Origin: Bosea sp. 685
GTDB taxonomy: Bacteria; Pseudomonadota; Alphaproteobacteria; Rhizobiales; Beijerinckiaceae
DNA: 64,000 bases
Reading direction: 5' to 3'
NCBI RefSeq assembly: GCF_031884435.1
Contig: NZ_CP134779.1
Location: 4,588,001 to 4,652,000, forward strand
Shown here: one piece after another, positions 17,747 to 27,253 of the stretch
How positions within the stretch are numbered: the first letter of the stretch is position 1
Layout: each line of letters begins with the position of its first letter
The notes under the pieces: generated by a model
What the model was told of the DNA's origin: nothing
What the model saw: the letters and a program-made list of their open reading frames with translations, nothing else
Database searches by the model: none
Program-made: the position numbers and the translations under genes

Positions 17747-17995
17747 GAGCGAGCGAGCGCGACGCGCCCTTCGCCGGCGAGGACTTCCGGTGGGCACGCG
17801 ACTATCGCGAGGATGGCGTTTCGTCGATATGAGCATCCGATGGAATGCTATGCCTTCGCGGCGGCGGTCAATGTCGTGGTCAGTCATGACATGGACCCCT
17901 ACAGCCGGGTCCTTGAGTGCCGCCTCGAAACCGACAACGACCGCAGCCCGGCCGCCTGAGCGGTCCCCTCCCGCGACAGGAGCACCGGCACCCTC
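17747..17995 (+). pseudogene. Possible gene remnant, family not recognised
   Basis: No intact gene spans this 249-bp gap, yet two short stretches have protein-like composition in different frames: DAPFAGEDFRWARDYREDG around 17770-17820, then YAFAAAVNVVVSHDMDPYSR (17850-17909) running to a TGA at 17957. This suggests the decayed or frameshifted 3' end of a gene lost between ald and the oxidase. I cannot name the family. Confidence 0.3.
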
Positions 17996-19284
17996 ATGCC
18001 GAGCTATCCCGACACCTTCTATGCCCGTACCCTTGCAACGAGGCACGACCGGCCTCCCCTGCGCGGAGCTGTCGAGGTCGAGACCTGTATCGTCGGCGGT
18101 GGGCTGGCCGGGCTGACCTGCGCGTACGAGCTCGCCCGCGCAGGGCGTTCGGTCGCGGTGCTGGAGGCGCAAGCCGTCGGCTGGGGCGCGTCGGGGCGCA
18201 ATGGCGGCTTCGTCGGCACGGGCTATTCGCGCGGCTACGCCTCGATCGCCGGTGCCATCGGCGAGGACAAGGCCCGCGCCCTGCACAGGCTTTCGATCGA
18301 GGGCATGCGCATCGTCGCCGACACGATCCGTGACCTTCGCGTAACGGACAGCGTCGCCCCCTTCCGGGCAAGATCGCCGCCGTACGCTACGACAGTGGCG
18401 ACAGACTGCAGCGGACTGCAGAGCGGCTGGCGCGCGACTTCGGCTACGACGTGGAATTCTGGCCCCGGGAACAGGTTCGCGAGGTGCTGCGCTCGCCGAG
18501 CTATCATCAGGCGCTGTTCGATCCCAATTCCTTTCACATCCATCCGCTGAACTACGCCCGCGCACTCGCCGACGCTATCGAGGCGCTGGGCGGGCTGGTC
18601 ATCGAGGATGCCCGCGTCGTCTCGGCCGATCTGTCGGGTGCGCAGAAGCGTGTCGCCACCGCGGGTGGATCGGTCACAGCGAAGAATGTCGTGATTGCCT
18701 GCGGCGGCTACACCGACGGGCTGGTGCCGAAGCTGCGCGCCAGCCATTTGCCGATCGCAACCTATGTGCTGACGACCGAAGCCGCGCCCGATGCGCTGGC
18801 GCAGATCATCGGCACGCGCGCCGCCGTCAGCGACGACCGCCGCGCGGGGGATTACTACCGCTTGGTCGAGGACGGGCAGCGCCTGCTCTGGGGCGGGCGC
18901 ATCACCACCCGGACCAGCGAGCCGCGCGATCTCGCAGCGCTGCTACGCCGGACGATGATCGCGACCTATCCGCAGCTTGCGGAGCTGAAGATCGAGATGG
19001 CCTGGTCGGGCCTGATGTCCTATGCGCGGCATCTGATGCCGCAGATCGGCCGGCTCGGGCCCGGTGTCTGGCATTGCATGGGCTTCGGCGGGCACGGCCT
19101 CAATACGACGGCAATCGGCGGGCGCGTCGTCGCAGAGGGCATTCTGGACACAAGCGACCGCCACACCCTGTTCGAGCCCTTCGGCCTCGTCTGGAACGGC
19201 GGCCCTTTCGGTACGGCCGCTGTCCAGGCAACCTATTGGAGCTATCAGTTCGCCGACTGGTGGCGCGAGCGACGGACGCCCTGA
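17996..19284 (+). pseudogene. FAD-dependent DAO-family oxidase (PuuB-like), frameshifted
   Basis: The first frame reads MPSYPDTFYARTLATRHDRP, then the dinucleotide-binding VGGGLAGLTCAYELA and GWGASGRNGGFVGTGYSRGY, as in gamma-glutamylputrescine oxidase-like flavoproteins. It goes out of frame at about residue 121. The rest (PGKIAAVRYDSGD, HPLNYARALADAIEALGG, GFGGHGLNTTAIGGRVVAEG) continues one frame away to 19284. The break is at a run of five C (18357-18361). One extra C restores VAPLPGKIAAVRY and a full 429-residue protein, the usual family length. It is either a recent one-base deletion or a base-calling error. The predicted role is oxidation of an amine or amino-acid derivative, fitting the neighbouring alanine dehydrogenase. 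Confidence 0.85.
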
Positions 19285-19403
19285 ATGTATCCGTTCAGGC
19301 TGAACGCCGATGAGGCCTTGTATCGATCGCCAGGGTCGATCCGGCTATTTTCTCGACATATGCCGGCCTCTATGAGCTCACGCCCACGAAGAATCCGCAA
19401 GTC

Positions 19404-19895
19404 ATGGCCGAAGACGCCCCCCAAAGAAATCGTCACACGGTTCATCAATCGATCCGCATCGCCGCAGCCCCTGGGAAGGTCTGGGCTGCCCTGGTAGCTT
19501 CCTGGGCCGGGGAGACATGGCGCAACGCCGACTTCGAGACCGACTGGCAAATCGGCAGCCCGATCGCGATAACGGCGAGGATCGGGGAAAAGCGCTACAG
19601 GGACAAAGGGCGCGTCACCCGCGTCGAGCCATACGACCTGCTGCAATACGCCTATTGGTCACGCATCTCCGGCCTTCCGGATGTTCGGTCATCCTACTCC
19701 ACGGTCACGTTCAAGATCGTGCCGGAAGGCGACCAGGTTCTGCTCGAGGTCGAGCAGGACGTGCCGCCGTCGCCGCTTCGTCATGGCAAGGACTGGTCCA
19801 TCGGGCCTGAATCGGGTTTCAGGCATGTCGAGTTCTATTGGCGCTCGACATTGCCGATCTTGAAACGCGTCGTGGAACAAGGCGCTGCAATATAA
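19404..19895 (+). CDS. SRPBCC (START/Bet v 1-like) domain protein
   Basis: 163 residues with the AHSA1/polyketide-cyclase-like pattern: HQSIRIAAAPGKVWAALV at the start, a beta-sheet core with RVEPYDLLQYAYWSR, and the C-terminal helix FYWRSTLPILKRVVEQ. Such proteins bind hydrophobic ligands in a helix-grip cavity; ligand unknown. Single gene ending in a strong terminator at 19939-19964. Confidence 0.82.
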   Translation: MAEDAPQRNRHTVHQSIRIAAAPGKVWAALVASWAGETWRNADFETDWQIGSPIAITARIGEKRYRDKGRVTRVEPYDLLQYAYWSRISGLPDVRSSYSTVTFKIVPEGDQVLLEVEQDVPPSPLRHGKDWSIGPESGFRHVEFYWRSTLPILKRVVEQGAAI

Positions 19896-19938
19896 CTCCC
19901 ATCTTCACCGCGCTCGCCTCGCCAATGCCGGCATGCAA

Positions 19939-19964
19939 AAGGCCGCCGGCAAGCCGGCGGCCTT
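19939..19964. terminator. Perfect 12-bp stem terminator
   Basis: AAGGCCGCCGGC (19939-19950), loop AA, GCCGGCGGCCTT (19953-19964). It has A-runs and T-runs at its ends, so it can act for both the SRPBCC gene and the convergent mucR gene. Confidence 0.85.
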
Positions 19965-20041
19965 CTGAATTCCTGGGCGAGCGCCATGCGCCTGCGGGCA
20001 ACCGGCCCGCTGCCGTGTGTCGTCTCAGCAGCGCTTGCGTC

Positions 20042-20458
20042 TCAGCGGCGCTTGCGGCGCTGCTGGCCGAGGCCCATCTTCTTGGCGAGCTGCGAGCGCG
20101 CTTCAGCGTAGTTGGGGGCGACCATCGGATAATCGGGCGGCAAGCCCCACTTCTCGCGGTACTGCTCCGGGGACATATTGTATTGCGTCCGCAGATGCCG
20201 CTTCAGCGACTTGAACTTCTTTCCGTCCTCAAGGCAGATCAGATAATCGGCCGTGATCGACTTCTTGACCGGAATCGCGGGCTTGGGCGCCTCGGCCGGC
20301 AAGACCGGAGCGGCACCGCCAACAACGCGGCTCAGCGCAGCATGCACATCACTGATCAGAGCAGGCAATTCGGACACAGGAACAGAATTGTTCGAGACAT
20401 AGGCCGATACGATATCAGCCGTCAGTTCGATGAAATCCGAACCGTCATTATCAGTCAT
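20042..20458 (-). CDS. MucR/Ros family transcriptional regulator
   Basis: 138 residues with the core [16 protein letters not shown], followed by [20 protein letters not shown] and [15 protein letters not shown], diagnostic of the Ros/MucR zinc-finger family. These regulators silence AT-rich promoters and govern exopolysaccharide, motility and cell-cycle genes in rhizobia. The zinc-finger region carries one Cys and then the basic His-containing helix, as in MucR proteins generally. ATG 20458 (MTDNDGSDF) gives normal length. It is followed by the bidirectional terminator at 19939. Confidence 0.93.
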   Translation of the reverse strand: MTDNDGSDFIELTADIVSAYVSNNSVPVSELPALISDVHAALSRVVGGAAPVLPAEAPKPAIPVKKSITADYLICLEDGKKFKSLKRHLRTQYNMSPEQYREKWGLPPDYPMVAPNYAEARSQLAKKMGLGQQRRKRR

Positions 20459-20863
20459 GGTAGCATCACTCCTTATATGTTCTTGGACCAAGGCCTTGCC
20501 TGATCGCCCACGCCGGTCAAGGCGCTGATGCCTACGCTGACAATGGCCGGTGGTTGGTCAAGAACCTGCAGCCATGGAATCATCACAAGCGGAACGATCA
20601 GATAGTCATGTAGTCGATACTCAACGACACCGCAAGTGAATGAGGCAGCGCGAATACGATCGCAGGCAAGCAATATCGCAGAAGGCCTAAATGCAGTGCC
20701 GCTCGGCACTGTGCAGGCACGTGCATTAGCGCTCGTCATGGTTGTCTTGTCAGATATGACAACCATCTCTACCAGTCATCGGCGACAGGGGATCATGGTG
20801 CCTTCAATGAGCGCAGCGAAATATTCAGAAAACATTTTAACGTCTTCGTCGCGACGGGGAATC
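20459..20863. other. AT-richer intergenic region between divergent mucR and ptrB
   Basis: 405 bp without a convincing gene. It is visibly less GC-rich than its surroundings, as expected for a MucR autoregulatory region, and carries a symmetric element at 20738-20766. The ptrB frame stays open through the right half of it, but the peptide there has no family-like features. Confidence 0.55.
20738..20766. promoter_or_regulatory. Nested palindrome, candidate operator
   Basis: TTGTCAGATATGACAA (20747-20762) is a 6-4-6 palindrome. It lies inside a wider pair, ATGGTTGTC (20738-20746) and GACAACCAT (20758-20766). It lies 98 bp before the ptrB ATG. The form fits a dimeric repressor site of GntR or TetR kind; the regulator is unknown. 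Confidence 0.5.
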
Positions 20864-23022
20864 ATGCCTCCGCGAGCCGAGATCCGTACGCAGACGAAGA
20901 CCGTCCACGGCGTGGAACTTCGCGACGACTATGGCTGGCTGCGCGCCTCCAATTGGAAAGATGTGCTGCGTGATCCCGACGCGCTGCCGAAGGACATTCG
21001 AGACTATCTCGAAGCCGAAAACAGCTATTGCAAGACGCAGATGGCCCCGACGCGCCCGCTGCAGCGCGCGCTCGTCAAGGAAATGCGCGGGCGGATCAAG
21101 GAAGACGACGCCAGCGTGCCGCAGCCTGACGGCCCGTTCCTGTATTATTCGCGCTACCGCAAGGGCGGCGAACACCCGCTGATCTGCCGCAAGCCTAGAA
21201 CGGGCAAGGATGACGCTGGAAAGGAAGACTTGGGCAAAGGCAACGGCGGAAACCGCCGCGAGCAGATCATGCTCGACGCCGATGCCCTCTCCGATGGCAA
21301 GGATTTCTTCGATCTCGGCGACGCCAGCCACAGCCCCGACCACAGCCTCCTCGCCTGGAGCGCCGACGAAGCCGGCTCGGAGCTGCACAGCATCCGGGTC
21401 CGCGATCTCACTACGGGCCAGGACCTGGAAGACCGTATTGACGATACAACCGGAGAGATGGTCTGGGCGCGCGATTCACGCGCCTTCGCCTATGTCCGGC
21501 TCGATGCCGACCACAGGCCGTCCAAGGTCTTCCGGCACCGTCTTGGAACGGATCCTGCGAGCGATGAACTCCTGCATGACGAAAGCGATGCCGGCATGTT
21601 CGTCGACATCGACGAAACCCAGTCGGGCCGCTTCCTGCTGATCTCGATCGGCGATCACGAGACCTCGGAGATCCGGGTCGTCGATCTCGCTTTGCCCGAT
21701 TCACGGCCGGTGACGATCGCCCCGCGCCAGCTCGGCCGCCAGTACAGCGTCGAGCATCACGGCGACGCGTTCCTGATCCTGACCAATACTGACGGCGCCG
21801 AGGACTTCAAGATCGTCACCGCCCCCTCGCCTCGCCTGGGCCCGAGCAGTGGCGCGATCTCGTGCCGCACCGGCAGGGAACGCTGATCCTCAGCCATCTC
21901 TGCCTCGCGGGCCGATTGATCCGGCTCGAGCGCGAGGAGGGCCTGCCGCGCATCGTGATCCGCGATCTCGCCAGCGGCAGCGAGAGCCAGATCGCCTTCG
22001 ATGAGGAGGCCTATGGCCTGGGCCTCGACGCCGGGTATGAATTCGAGACCGACAGCCTGCGCTTCATCTACGCCTCGATGGCGCGGCCGGCCGAGACCTA
22101 TGATTACGACATGGCGACCGGAGAGCGCAGCCTGCTGAAACGCCAGGAGGTGCCGTCCGGCCATGACCCGGCGGCCTATCGCGTGCGCCGCATCTTCGCG
22201 ACGGCCAAAGACGGCGCCAAGGTGCCGATCTCACTGCTGCATCGGGCGGATATGAGGCTCGACGGCTCGGCGCCCTGCCTGCTCTACGGCTATGGCTCCT
22301 ATGGCTCGGCGATGTCGGCCTCGTTCCGGACGCGGCCCCTGAGCCTGGTCGATCGCGGCTTCGTCTACGCCATCGCCCATGTCCGCGGCGGCACCGACAA
22401 GGGCTGGCGCTGGTATCTCGACGGCAAGCGCGACAAGAAGACCAACACCTTCACCGATTTCATCGCCGCAGCCGAGGCGCTCACCGAGGCGGGCTTCACG
22501 GCGCACGGGCGCATCGTGGCGCAGGGCGGCAGCGCCGGCGGAATGCTGATGGGCGCCGTCGCCAACATGGCTCCGAGCCTCTTCGCCGGCATCCTCGCCG
22601 AGGTGCCTTTCGTCGACGTGCTCAACACGATCCTCGACGACACCTTGCCGCTGACCCCGCCGGAATGGCCGGAATGGGGCGATCCGATCCGTGATGTCGC
22701 AGCCTTCGAAACAATCCGCAGCTACTCGCCCTATGACAACGTCAAGGCCCAGGTCTATCCGCCGATCCTGGCGATGGGCGGCCTCACCGATCCGCGCGTG
22801 ACCTATTGGGAGCCGGCGAAATGGGTGGCGCGGCTGCGCGCGACCATGACGGGCGGTGGCCCGGTGATGCTGCACACCAATATGGAGGCCGGCCATGGCG
22901 GCTCGGCCGGGCGCTTCGATTCCCTGAAGGAAACCGCCCTCTCCTATGCCTTCGCGATCCAGGCCGTCGGAGAAGCTTGGCCCAAGGCGGGTGGGCAAGA
23001 GGCGGGAGATCCAGAGGCCTGA
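20864..23022 (+). pseudogene. ptrB: Oligopeptidase B (S9 prolyl oligopeptidase family), frameshifted
   Basis: A serine oligopeptidase cleaving after basic residues in short peptides. The N-terminal beta-propeller part (RDDYGWLRASNWKDVL onward) is intact to about residue 320, then frame is lost at five C (21822-21826). The next frame carries QGTLILSHLCLAGRLIRLER and the full alpha/beta hydrolase domain: GYGSYG, RGGTDKGWRWYLDGK, nucleophile Ser in GGSAGGMLMG, and catalytic His in EAGHGGSAGRFD. Adding one C restores VTAPLASPGPEQW and a 719-residue protein of normal length. ATG 20864 follows GACGGGGA. Either a real one-base deletion or a base-calling error. Confidence 0.88.
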
Positions 23023-24504
23023 TCAGACGCCGAGGCGGCTCTTCTCGCTGGCGAGATAGATCTTCAGCTCGTCCATCGAGGCGAAGTTGTAGTCGCCATC
23101 GGGCGTGCGCGCCTTGATCGAGCCATCGGCGAAGATGGTGAAATGCGCGTCGCCGACCTGATAGGCGCCGACGATGCCCTCCTCCGAGGCCGCCGGCGGC
23201 GCGGCGGCGGAAGCCTCCTCCTCGGGAGCTTCCTCGCCGGGAGCGTCCTGGCCGGGAGCTTCCTGGCTGGGCCTGACTGATGCGGCATTATCTTCGCCGG
23301 CCTCGTCTTCGGGCGCCTCGCTCGCCGCGGCCGGCTCGGCCCCGTGCTCATGCTCTTGCGCCGGCACGTCGACACCATGCGTCACAGGCGGCCATGGCGG
23401 CAGCTCGGCCTCGATCTGCGGCGCCTCGGCCGGAGTCGGGGCTAAATCATGCGCATCATCATGGCCCTGCGCATCGCCATCATCGGGGAACCAGGAATCG
23501 TGCTTTCGCGAGGGTGGTGCCATCCAAGCCGCGGCGGATTCGATCGCTTCGGGATCGCGAACTGCCGATAGCGGGGTCTGCGTCTCGGCCGGTGCGGAGC
23601 CCGCGTCAGGCTCGCCGAGCTGCAGGCGCTTGGACAGGCTGTCACGCAAGGCGCCGAACTCGTCATCGAGCCCGGTCATGCTCGAAGCGGCGGATTCGTG
23701 GGATCGCGGCTCTGGCTCCGGCCAATGCAGCAACTCCTCGAAAGAGCTTTCGAGATCGCTCTGCGCGGAACCGTGCGGCTCGGCCTCGGTCTCGATCGAG
23801 GCCTTGGCCTGCAATGGCTCGGCTGCAGCTTCAGCGGTCGTTTCGGCCTTGTCCGCATCCGCCGCCTCGGGAGCAGGCTCCTTTGCTTCCTCCTCAGCCG
23901 CCACGGGTTCCGCTTCCGACGGCTCGGCCGCTTTCGGCGCGTCAAATGGAGCCAAGCTTGCAGCCTCTGCCGCCGCCGACGACGACGCTGCCTCATGCGC
24001 CAGCAGCTCGCCGAAGAAATCAGGCTCATACTCGGCGACCGGCTCCGCTTCAGGCGAGACGCCCGACTGCGCCGCGTGCGCCGCGCTGCTGGCGAGAACG
24101 GCCGCGCCGGCTCCTGCCGCCAGGCCAAGCCCCGCAACCGCCCCCGCAGCCCCCAGCCCCCGATGTGCAGCGCTTTCAGCGCGAACCGACTCGCCGCCGG
24201 CCATCGAAGCGAGTGAGGCCGCCAGCACGGCGTTGGACAGGTTCGTCCTGACGCGGCGGATCTCGACCAGCACATAGGACAGCATGAGCATGAGCAGCCC
24301 GGCCGTCGCGGCGATCGCACCGATGATCACCTCCGTGAAACCGCGCTCGAGCACCAGATAGGGCCAGCCGTCGACGATGGCCGCAGCGCCGCCACCGAGG
24401 AAAGCAAGGCCCAGCAAGATGAAGATCGTGATCAATGCAGCGTTCCTGACAAGACGGCCAAAATGGCCGACGATGGCACAGGCATTCCAGCCATCTTCTA
24501 ACAC
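23023..24504 (-). CDS. Acidic, low-complexity two-TM protein with conserved C-terminal module
   Basis: 493 residues. Two membrane segments (about 22-45 and 56-82) precede a third, Ala/Gly-rich hydrophobic stretch (about 117-145). A very acidic Ala/Glu/Pro-rich region of some 290 residues follows, then a compact C-terminal domain, VGAYQVGDAHFTIFADGSIK...FASMDELKIYL. That last module looks folded and resembles C-termini of other rhizobial membrane proteins. The segment QEAPG-QDAPG-EEAPE near 420-445 is encoded by a 15-bp tandem repeat (about 23213-23275). GTG start. Function unknown; a cell-pole or envelope scaffold is conceivable but unproven. Confidence 0.7.
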   Translation of the reverse strand: MLEDGWNACAIVGHFGRLVRNAALITIFILLGLAFLGGGAAAIVDGWPYLVLERGFTEVIIGAIAATAGLLMLMLSYVLVEIRRVRTNLSNAVLAASLASMAGGESVRAESAAHRGLGAAGAVAGLGLAAGAGAAVLASSAAHAAQSGVSPEAEPVAEYEPDFFGELLAHEAASSSAAAEAASLAPFDAPKAAEPSEAEPVAAEEEAKEPAPEAADADKAETTAEAAAEPLQAKASIETEAEPHGSAQSDLESSFEELLHWPEPEPRSHESAASSMTGLDDEFGALRDSLSKRLQLGEPDAGSAPAETQTPLSAVRDPEAIESAAAWMAPPSRKHDSWFPDDGDAQGHDDAHDLAPTPAEAPQIEAELPPWPPVTHGVDVPAQEHEHGAEPAAASEAPEDEAGEDNAASVRPSQEAPGQDAPGEEAPEEEASAAAPPAASEEGIVGAYQVGDAHFTIFADGSIKARTPDGDYNFASMDELKIYLASEKSRLGV

Positions 24505-24743
24505 ATTGAATAAGAGAGAGTTTCGATAACGCGCCCGGATAGGACGATGAATCGGGCGTCAATGAGGCGCGCCCGTTCTCAAGACATGGCCCAGTCCCCG
24601 GCTGAAGCGGTTGCCCATGGCGAGGCGGAGGCTTAACTAACGTATGGAATGGCGGGCCGCTCCACCAAGGCGTCCCGGCTCAAACCGTTCACCGGAAAGC
24701 CATTCTCAGTTCAAGCGATTTGACAGCCCAAGGAGAGGCAACA

Positions 24744-25343
24744 ATGTCCTTTACCCTTCCCGATCTGCCCTACGCCCATGACGCGCTCCAGCCCTTCATG
24801 TCGAAGGAAACGCTGGAATTCCACCACGACAAGCATCATCTCGCCTATGTCACCAACGGCAACAACGCGATCAAGGGCACCGAATTCGAGGGCAAGTCGC
24901 TCGAGGAGATCGTCAAGGCCTCGTTTGGCAAGAACCCGGCCGTGTTCAACAATGCCGGCCAGCACTACAACCACCTGCACTTCTGGAAGTGGATGAAGCC
25001 CAATGGCGGCGGCAAGCTGCCGGGCGCGCTGGAGAAGGCGATCGTCGATTCCTTCGGCTCGGTCGAGAAGTTCAAGGAAGACTTCGTCGCCGCCGGCGTC
25101 GGCCAGTTCGGCTCGGGCTGGGCCTGGCTGGAAGTGAAGGGCGGCAAGCTCGCCATCTCCAAGACCCCGAACGGCGAGAGCCCGCTGGTCCATGGCGCGA
25201 CCCCGATCCTGGGCGTCGACGTCTGGGAGCACTCCTACTACATCGACTACCGCAACCGCCGTCCCGACTATCTCAAGGCTTTTCTCGAGAGCCTGGTGAA
25301 CTGGGACTACGTCGCCGAGCTCTATGACGGCGCCAAGGCCTGA
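24744..25343 (+). CDS. sodB: Superoxide dismutase, Fe-type
   Basis: 199 residues. Dismutes superoxide in the cytoplasm. Metal ligands by homology are H27 (FHHDKHH), H77 (HYNHLHFW), D159 and H163 (DVWEHSYYIDYRNRRPDYL). The Gln in NNAGQHYNH (Q73) occupies the position that marks iron-type enzymes, so Fe is favoured over Mn, though cambialistic enzymes exist. The start is ATG 24744 behind AAGGAGAGG. It ends in a strong terminator. Confidence 0.96.
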   Translation: MSFTLPDLPYAHDALQPFMSKETLEFHHDKHHLAYVTNGNNAIKGTEFEGKSLEEIVKASFGKNPAVFNNAGQHYNHLHFWKWMKPNGGGKLPGALEKAIVDSFGSVEKFKEDFVAAGVGQFGSGWAWLEVKGGKLAISKTPNGESPLVHGATPILGVDVWEHSYYIDYRNRRPDYLKAFLESLVNWDYVAELYDGAKA

Positions 25344-25370
25344 AGCCTTCGAAGCCTGAGACATCACGCA

Positions 25371-25397
25371 AACGGGGCCCTCGCGGGCCCCGTTTTT
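25371..25397 (+). terminator. Rho-independent terminator of sodB
   Basis: AACGGGGCCC (25371-25380), loop TCGC, GGGCCCCGTT followed by a T-run to 25397. A 10-bp stem with U-tract for the plus strand; the A/T ends may also serve the convergent chemoreceptor gene. Confidence 0.92.
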
Positions 25398-25418
25398 GTA
25401 GGCAAGGGTAAACCCTGC

Positions 25419-27113
25419 TCAGGCGGCGACGCTGTGCAGGAACTGGTCGACCGTGGCGCGCAGGCGCAGAGCCTGGGCCGCGACCTCTCCCGCCGCGCCC
25501 CTGACCTGCTCCGCCGACTGGCCGGTCTCCTCGACGCTGTCCGCGAGCACGCTCAGATCACTCGACACCGACAGGGCCGAGGAGCTCGCCATGGCGACGC
25601 CGCTGGCGATCTCGCCCGTCGCGATGGCCTGTTGCTCGATCGAGGTCGCGACCGAATTGGCGAAGCTCTCGATCGCGCCCATGCGCTCGGCGATGTTCTG
25701 GATCGCACCGACGACCTCGCCGGTCGCGCCTTGGATGGCACCGACCTGCGCGACGATGCGGTCGGTGGCATCAGCCGTCTGCGAAGCCAGGCTCTTGACC
25801 TCGGCGGCGACGACCGCAAAGCCGCGCCCGGCCTCGCCGGCACGGGCCGCCTCGATGGTCGCGTTCAGCGCCAGGAGATTGGTCTGGGCCGCGATGTCGC
25901 GGATCAGGTTCACCACCTCGCCGATGGCGCGTGCCGTCTCGTCGAGCGCACGCACCGAACTTGCCGTATCGCGCGAGACGGAGGCTGCCTCGACGATCTC
26001 GGCGCGGACACGCCGGACCTGGAACTCGACCTCACGAATGGCCGCGCCCATCTCTTCGGCGGCCTGGGCGGCGTTCTCCACATTGACGGACGCCCCTTGC
26101 GAGTTCTGCGCGGCACGCGCCGCGCGCCCTGAGGATTCCGCCGCCACGCGGGCAAGGCCGTCGGAGGCCTCGCTCATCCGGTCGGCATTGCTCTTGAAGG
26201 CTTCCAGCGCGACGCCGACCTCGGCGCGGAACAGCGCGATCGCCTCATCGACGCGCTGCTGGTGCTGGCGTCGCTCTGTTTCCGAGACATGCTGCTTCTC
26301 CTGCAGGACCGCGCGCTCGCCGAGCCGGACCTTGAGGATGCCGAGCGCATGAGCGATGGCGCCGATCTCGTCACGCCGGCCGAGTGCGTCGATGGGCGTA
26401 TCGAGCTTGCCGTCGGAGATGCTGACGATCGCCCGCGTCATGCTTTTCAGCGGCTTCATGGTGCGCGAGAGCGAGATCCAGAGCAGCGGCCCCAGGACCA
26501 GCAGTATGGCGATGCCGAAGCCGATCGTTGCGACCTGCTCCCAGTTGGATCTGGCCACCAGGCGCGTCTTGTCGAAGCGGACCGCGATATAGCCGATCTG
26601 CTTCTGGATTCCGCCGACCTTCACCACATGCAGCTTCGTGACATAGGTCTGGTCCTCGATCTCGGTCGAGGTCACGCCCGCCATGACGTCCCAGGGCGCA
26701 CGGCCGAGCGCGGCGGCCAGCGCGCGCGGTGTCAGGGAGAGGCGCGCCTCCTCGGTGCGGCCAGCGCCCGCCAGGATCGCAAGATCATCGGCCACGATGC
26801 CGGAATCGAAATCGGGATCGCGCCGCAGGGATTCCAGGATGTAGCCCAGCGTAGTGGTGTCGCGCGCCAGGATCAGCGCCGGCGACGCATTGACGACCAT
26901 GGTGGTCAGCGCCGTCATCTTCTGTTCGAGGTCGCCGCGCGTCTTGGTGTCGTTATAGCGCGCGACGGCGACCACGACGAAAACGATGGCGATCGCGACG
27001 AGAGCCACCGCCGCACCGGCGATCTGGCTGCCCAGCGACTGGGTGACGCCTTCCCTGGTCGCGAGCGCTTGGGCAGGGGTTGCCGCCATGCCGGCCCGCT
27101 TGAACCACTTCAT
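25419..27113 (-). CDS. Methyl-accepting chemotaxis protein
   Basis: A 564-residue transmembrane chemoreceptor. First membrane segment at about 31-52, a periplasmic sensor of about 130 residues ([13 protein letters not shown] to [11 protein letters not shown]), second membrane segment at about 197-217, HAMP domain, and a long coiled-coil signalling domain. The hairpin tip [22 protein letters not shown] is intact, so it can couple to CheA/CheW. There is no C-terminal CheR-binding pentapeptide. ATG 27113 (MKWFKRAG) has GGGGAGA upstream and is preferred to the longer start at 27170. Ligand unknown. It is not next to other che genes. Confidence 0.94.
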   Translation of the reverse strand: MKWFKRAGMAATPAQALATREGVTQSLGSQIAGAAVALVAIAIVFVVVAVARYNDTKTRGDLEQKMTALTTMVVNASPALILARDTTTLGYILESLRRDPDFDSGIVADDLAILAGAGRTEEARLSLTPRALAAALGRAPWDVMAGVTSTEIEDQTYVTKLHVVKVGGIQKQIGYIAVRFDKTRLVARSNWEQVATIGFGIAILLVLGPLLWISLSRTMKPLKSMTRAIVSISDGKLDTPIDALGRRDEIGAIAHALGILKVRLGERAVLQEKQHVSETERRQHQQRVDEAIALFRAEVGVALEAFKSNADRMSEASDGLARVAAESSGRAARAAQNSQGASVNVENAAQAAEEMGAAIREVEFQVRRVRAEIVEAASVSRDTASSVRALDETARAIGEVVNLIRDIAAQTNLLALNATIEAARAGEAGRGFAVVAAEVKSLASQTADATDRIVAQVGAIQGATGEVVGAIQNIAERMGAIESFANSVATSIEQQAIATGEIASGVAMASSSALSVSSDLSVLADSVEETGQSAEQVRGAAGEVAAQALRLRATVDQFLHSVAA

Positions 27114-27253
27114 TGCGCAGATGTCTCCCCGCTGTCGCGTGCTAGGCGCGCAACCGACTGCGATCCCCAAACACGCAGCATGAAGGAACGAGGTAAAGAA
27201 TAGCTTGCGTGAAGGAGAGGTTTAACGCTGTTCGCCGGCCGAGCCGGCTCTCA

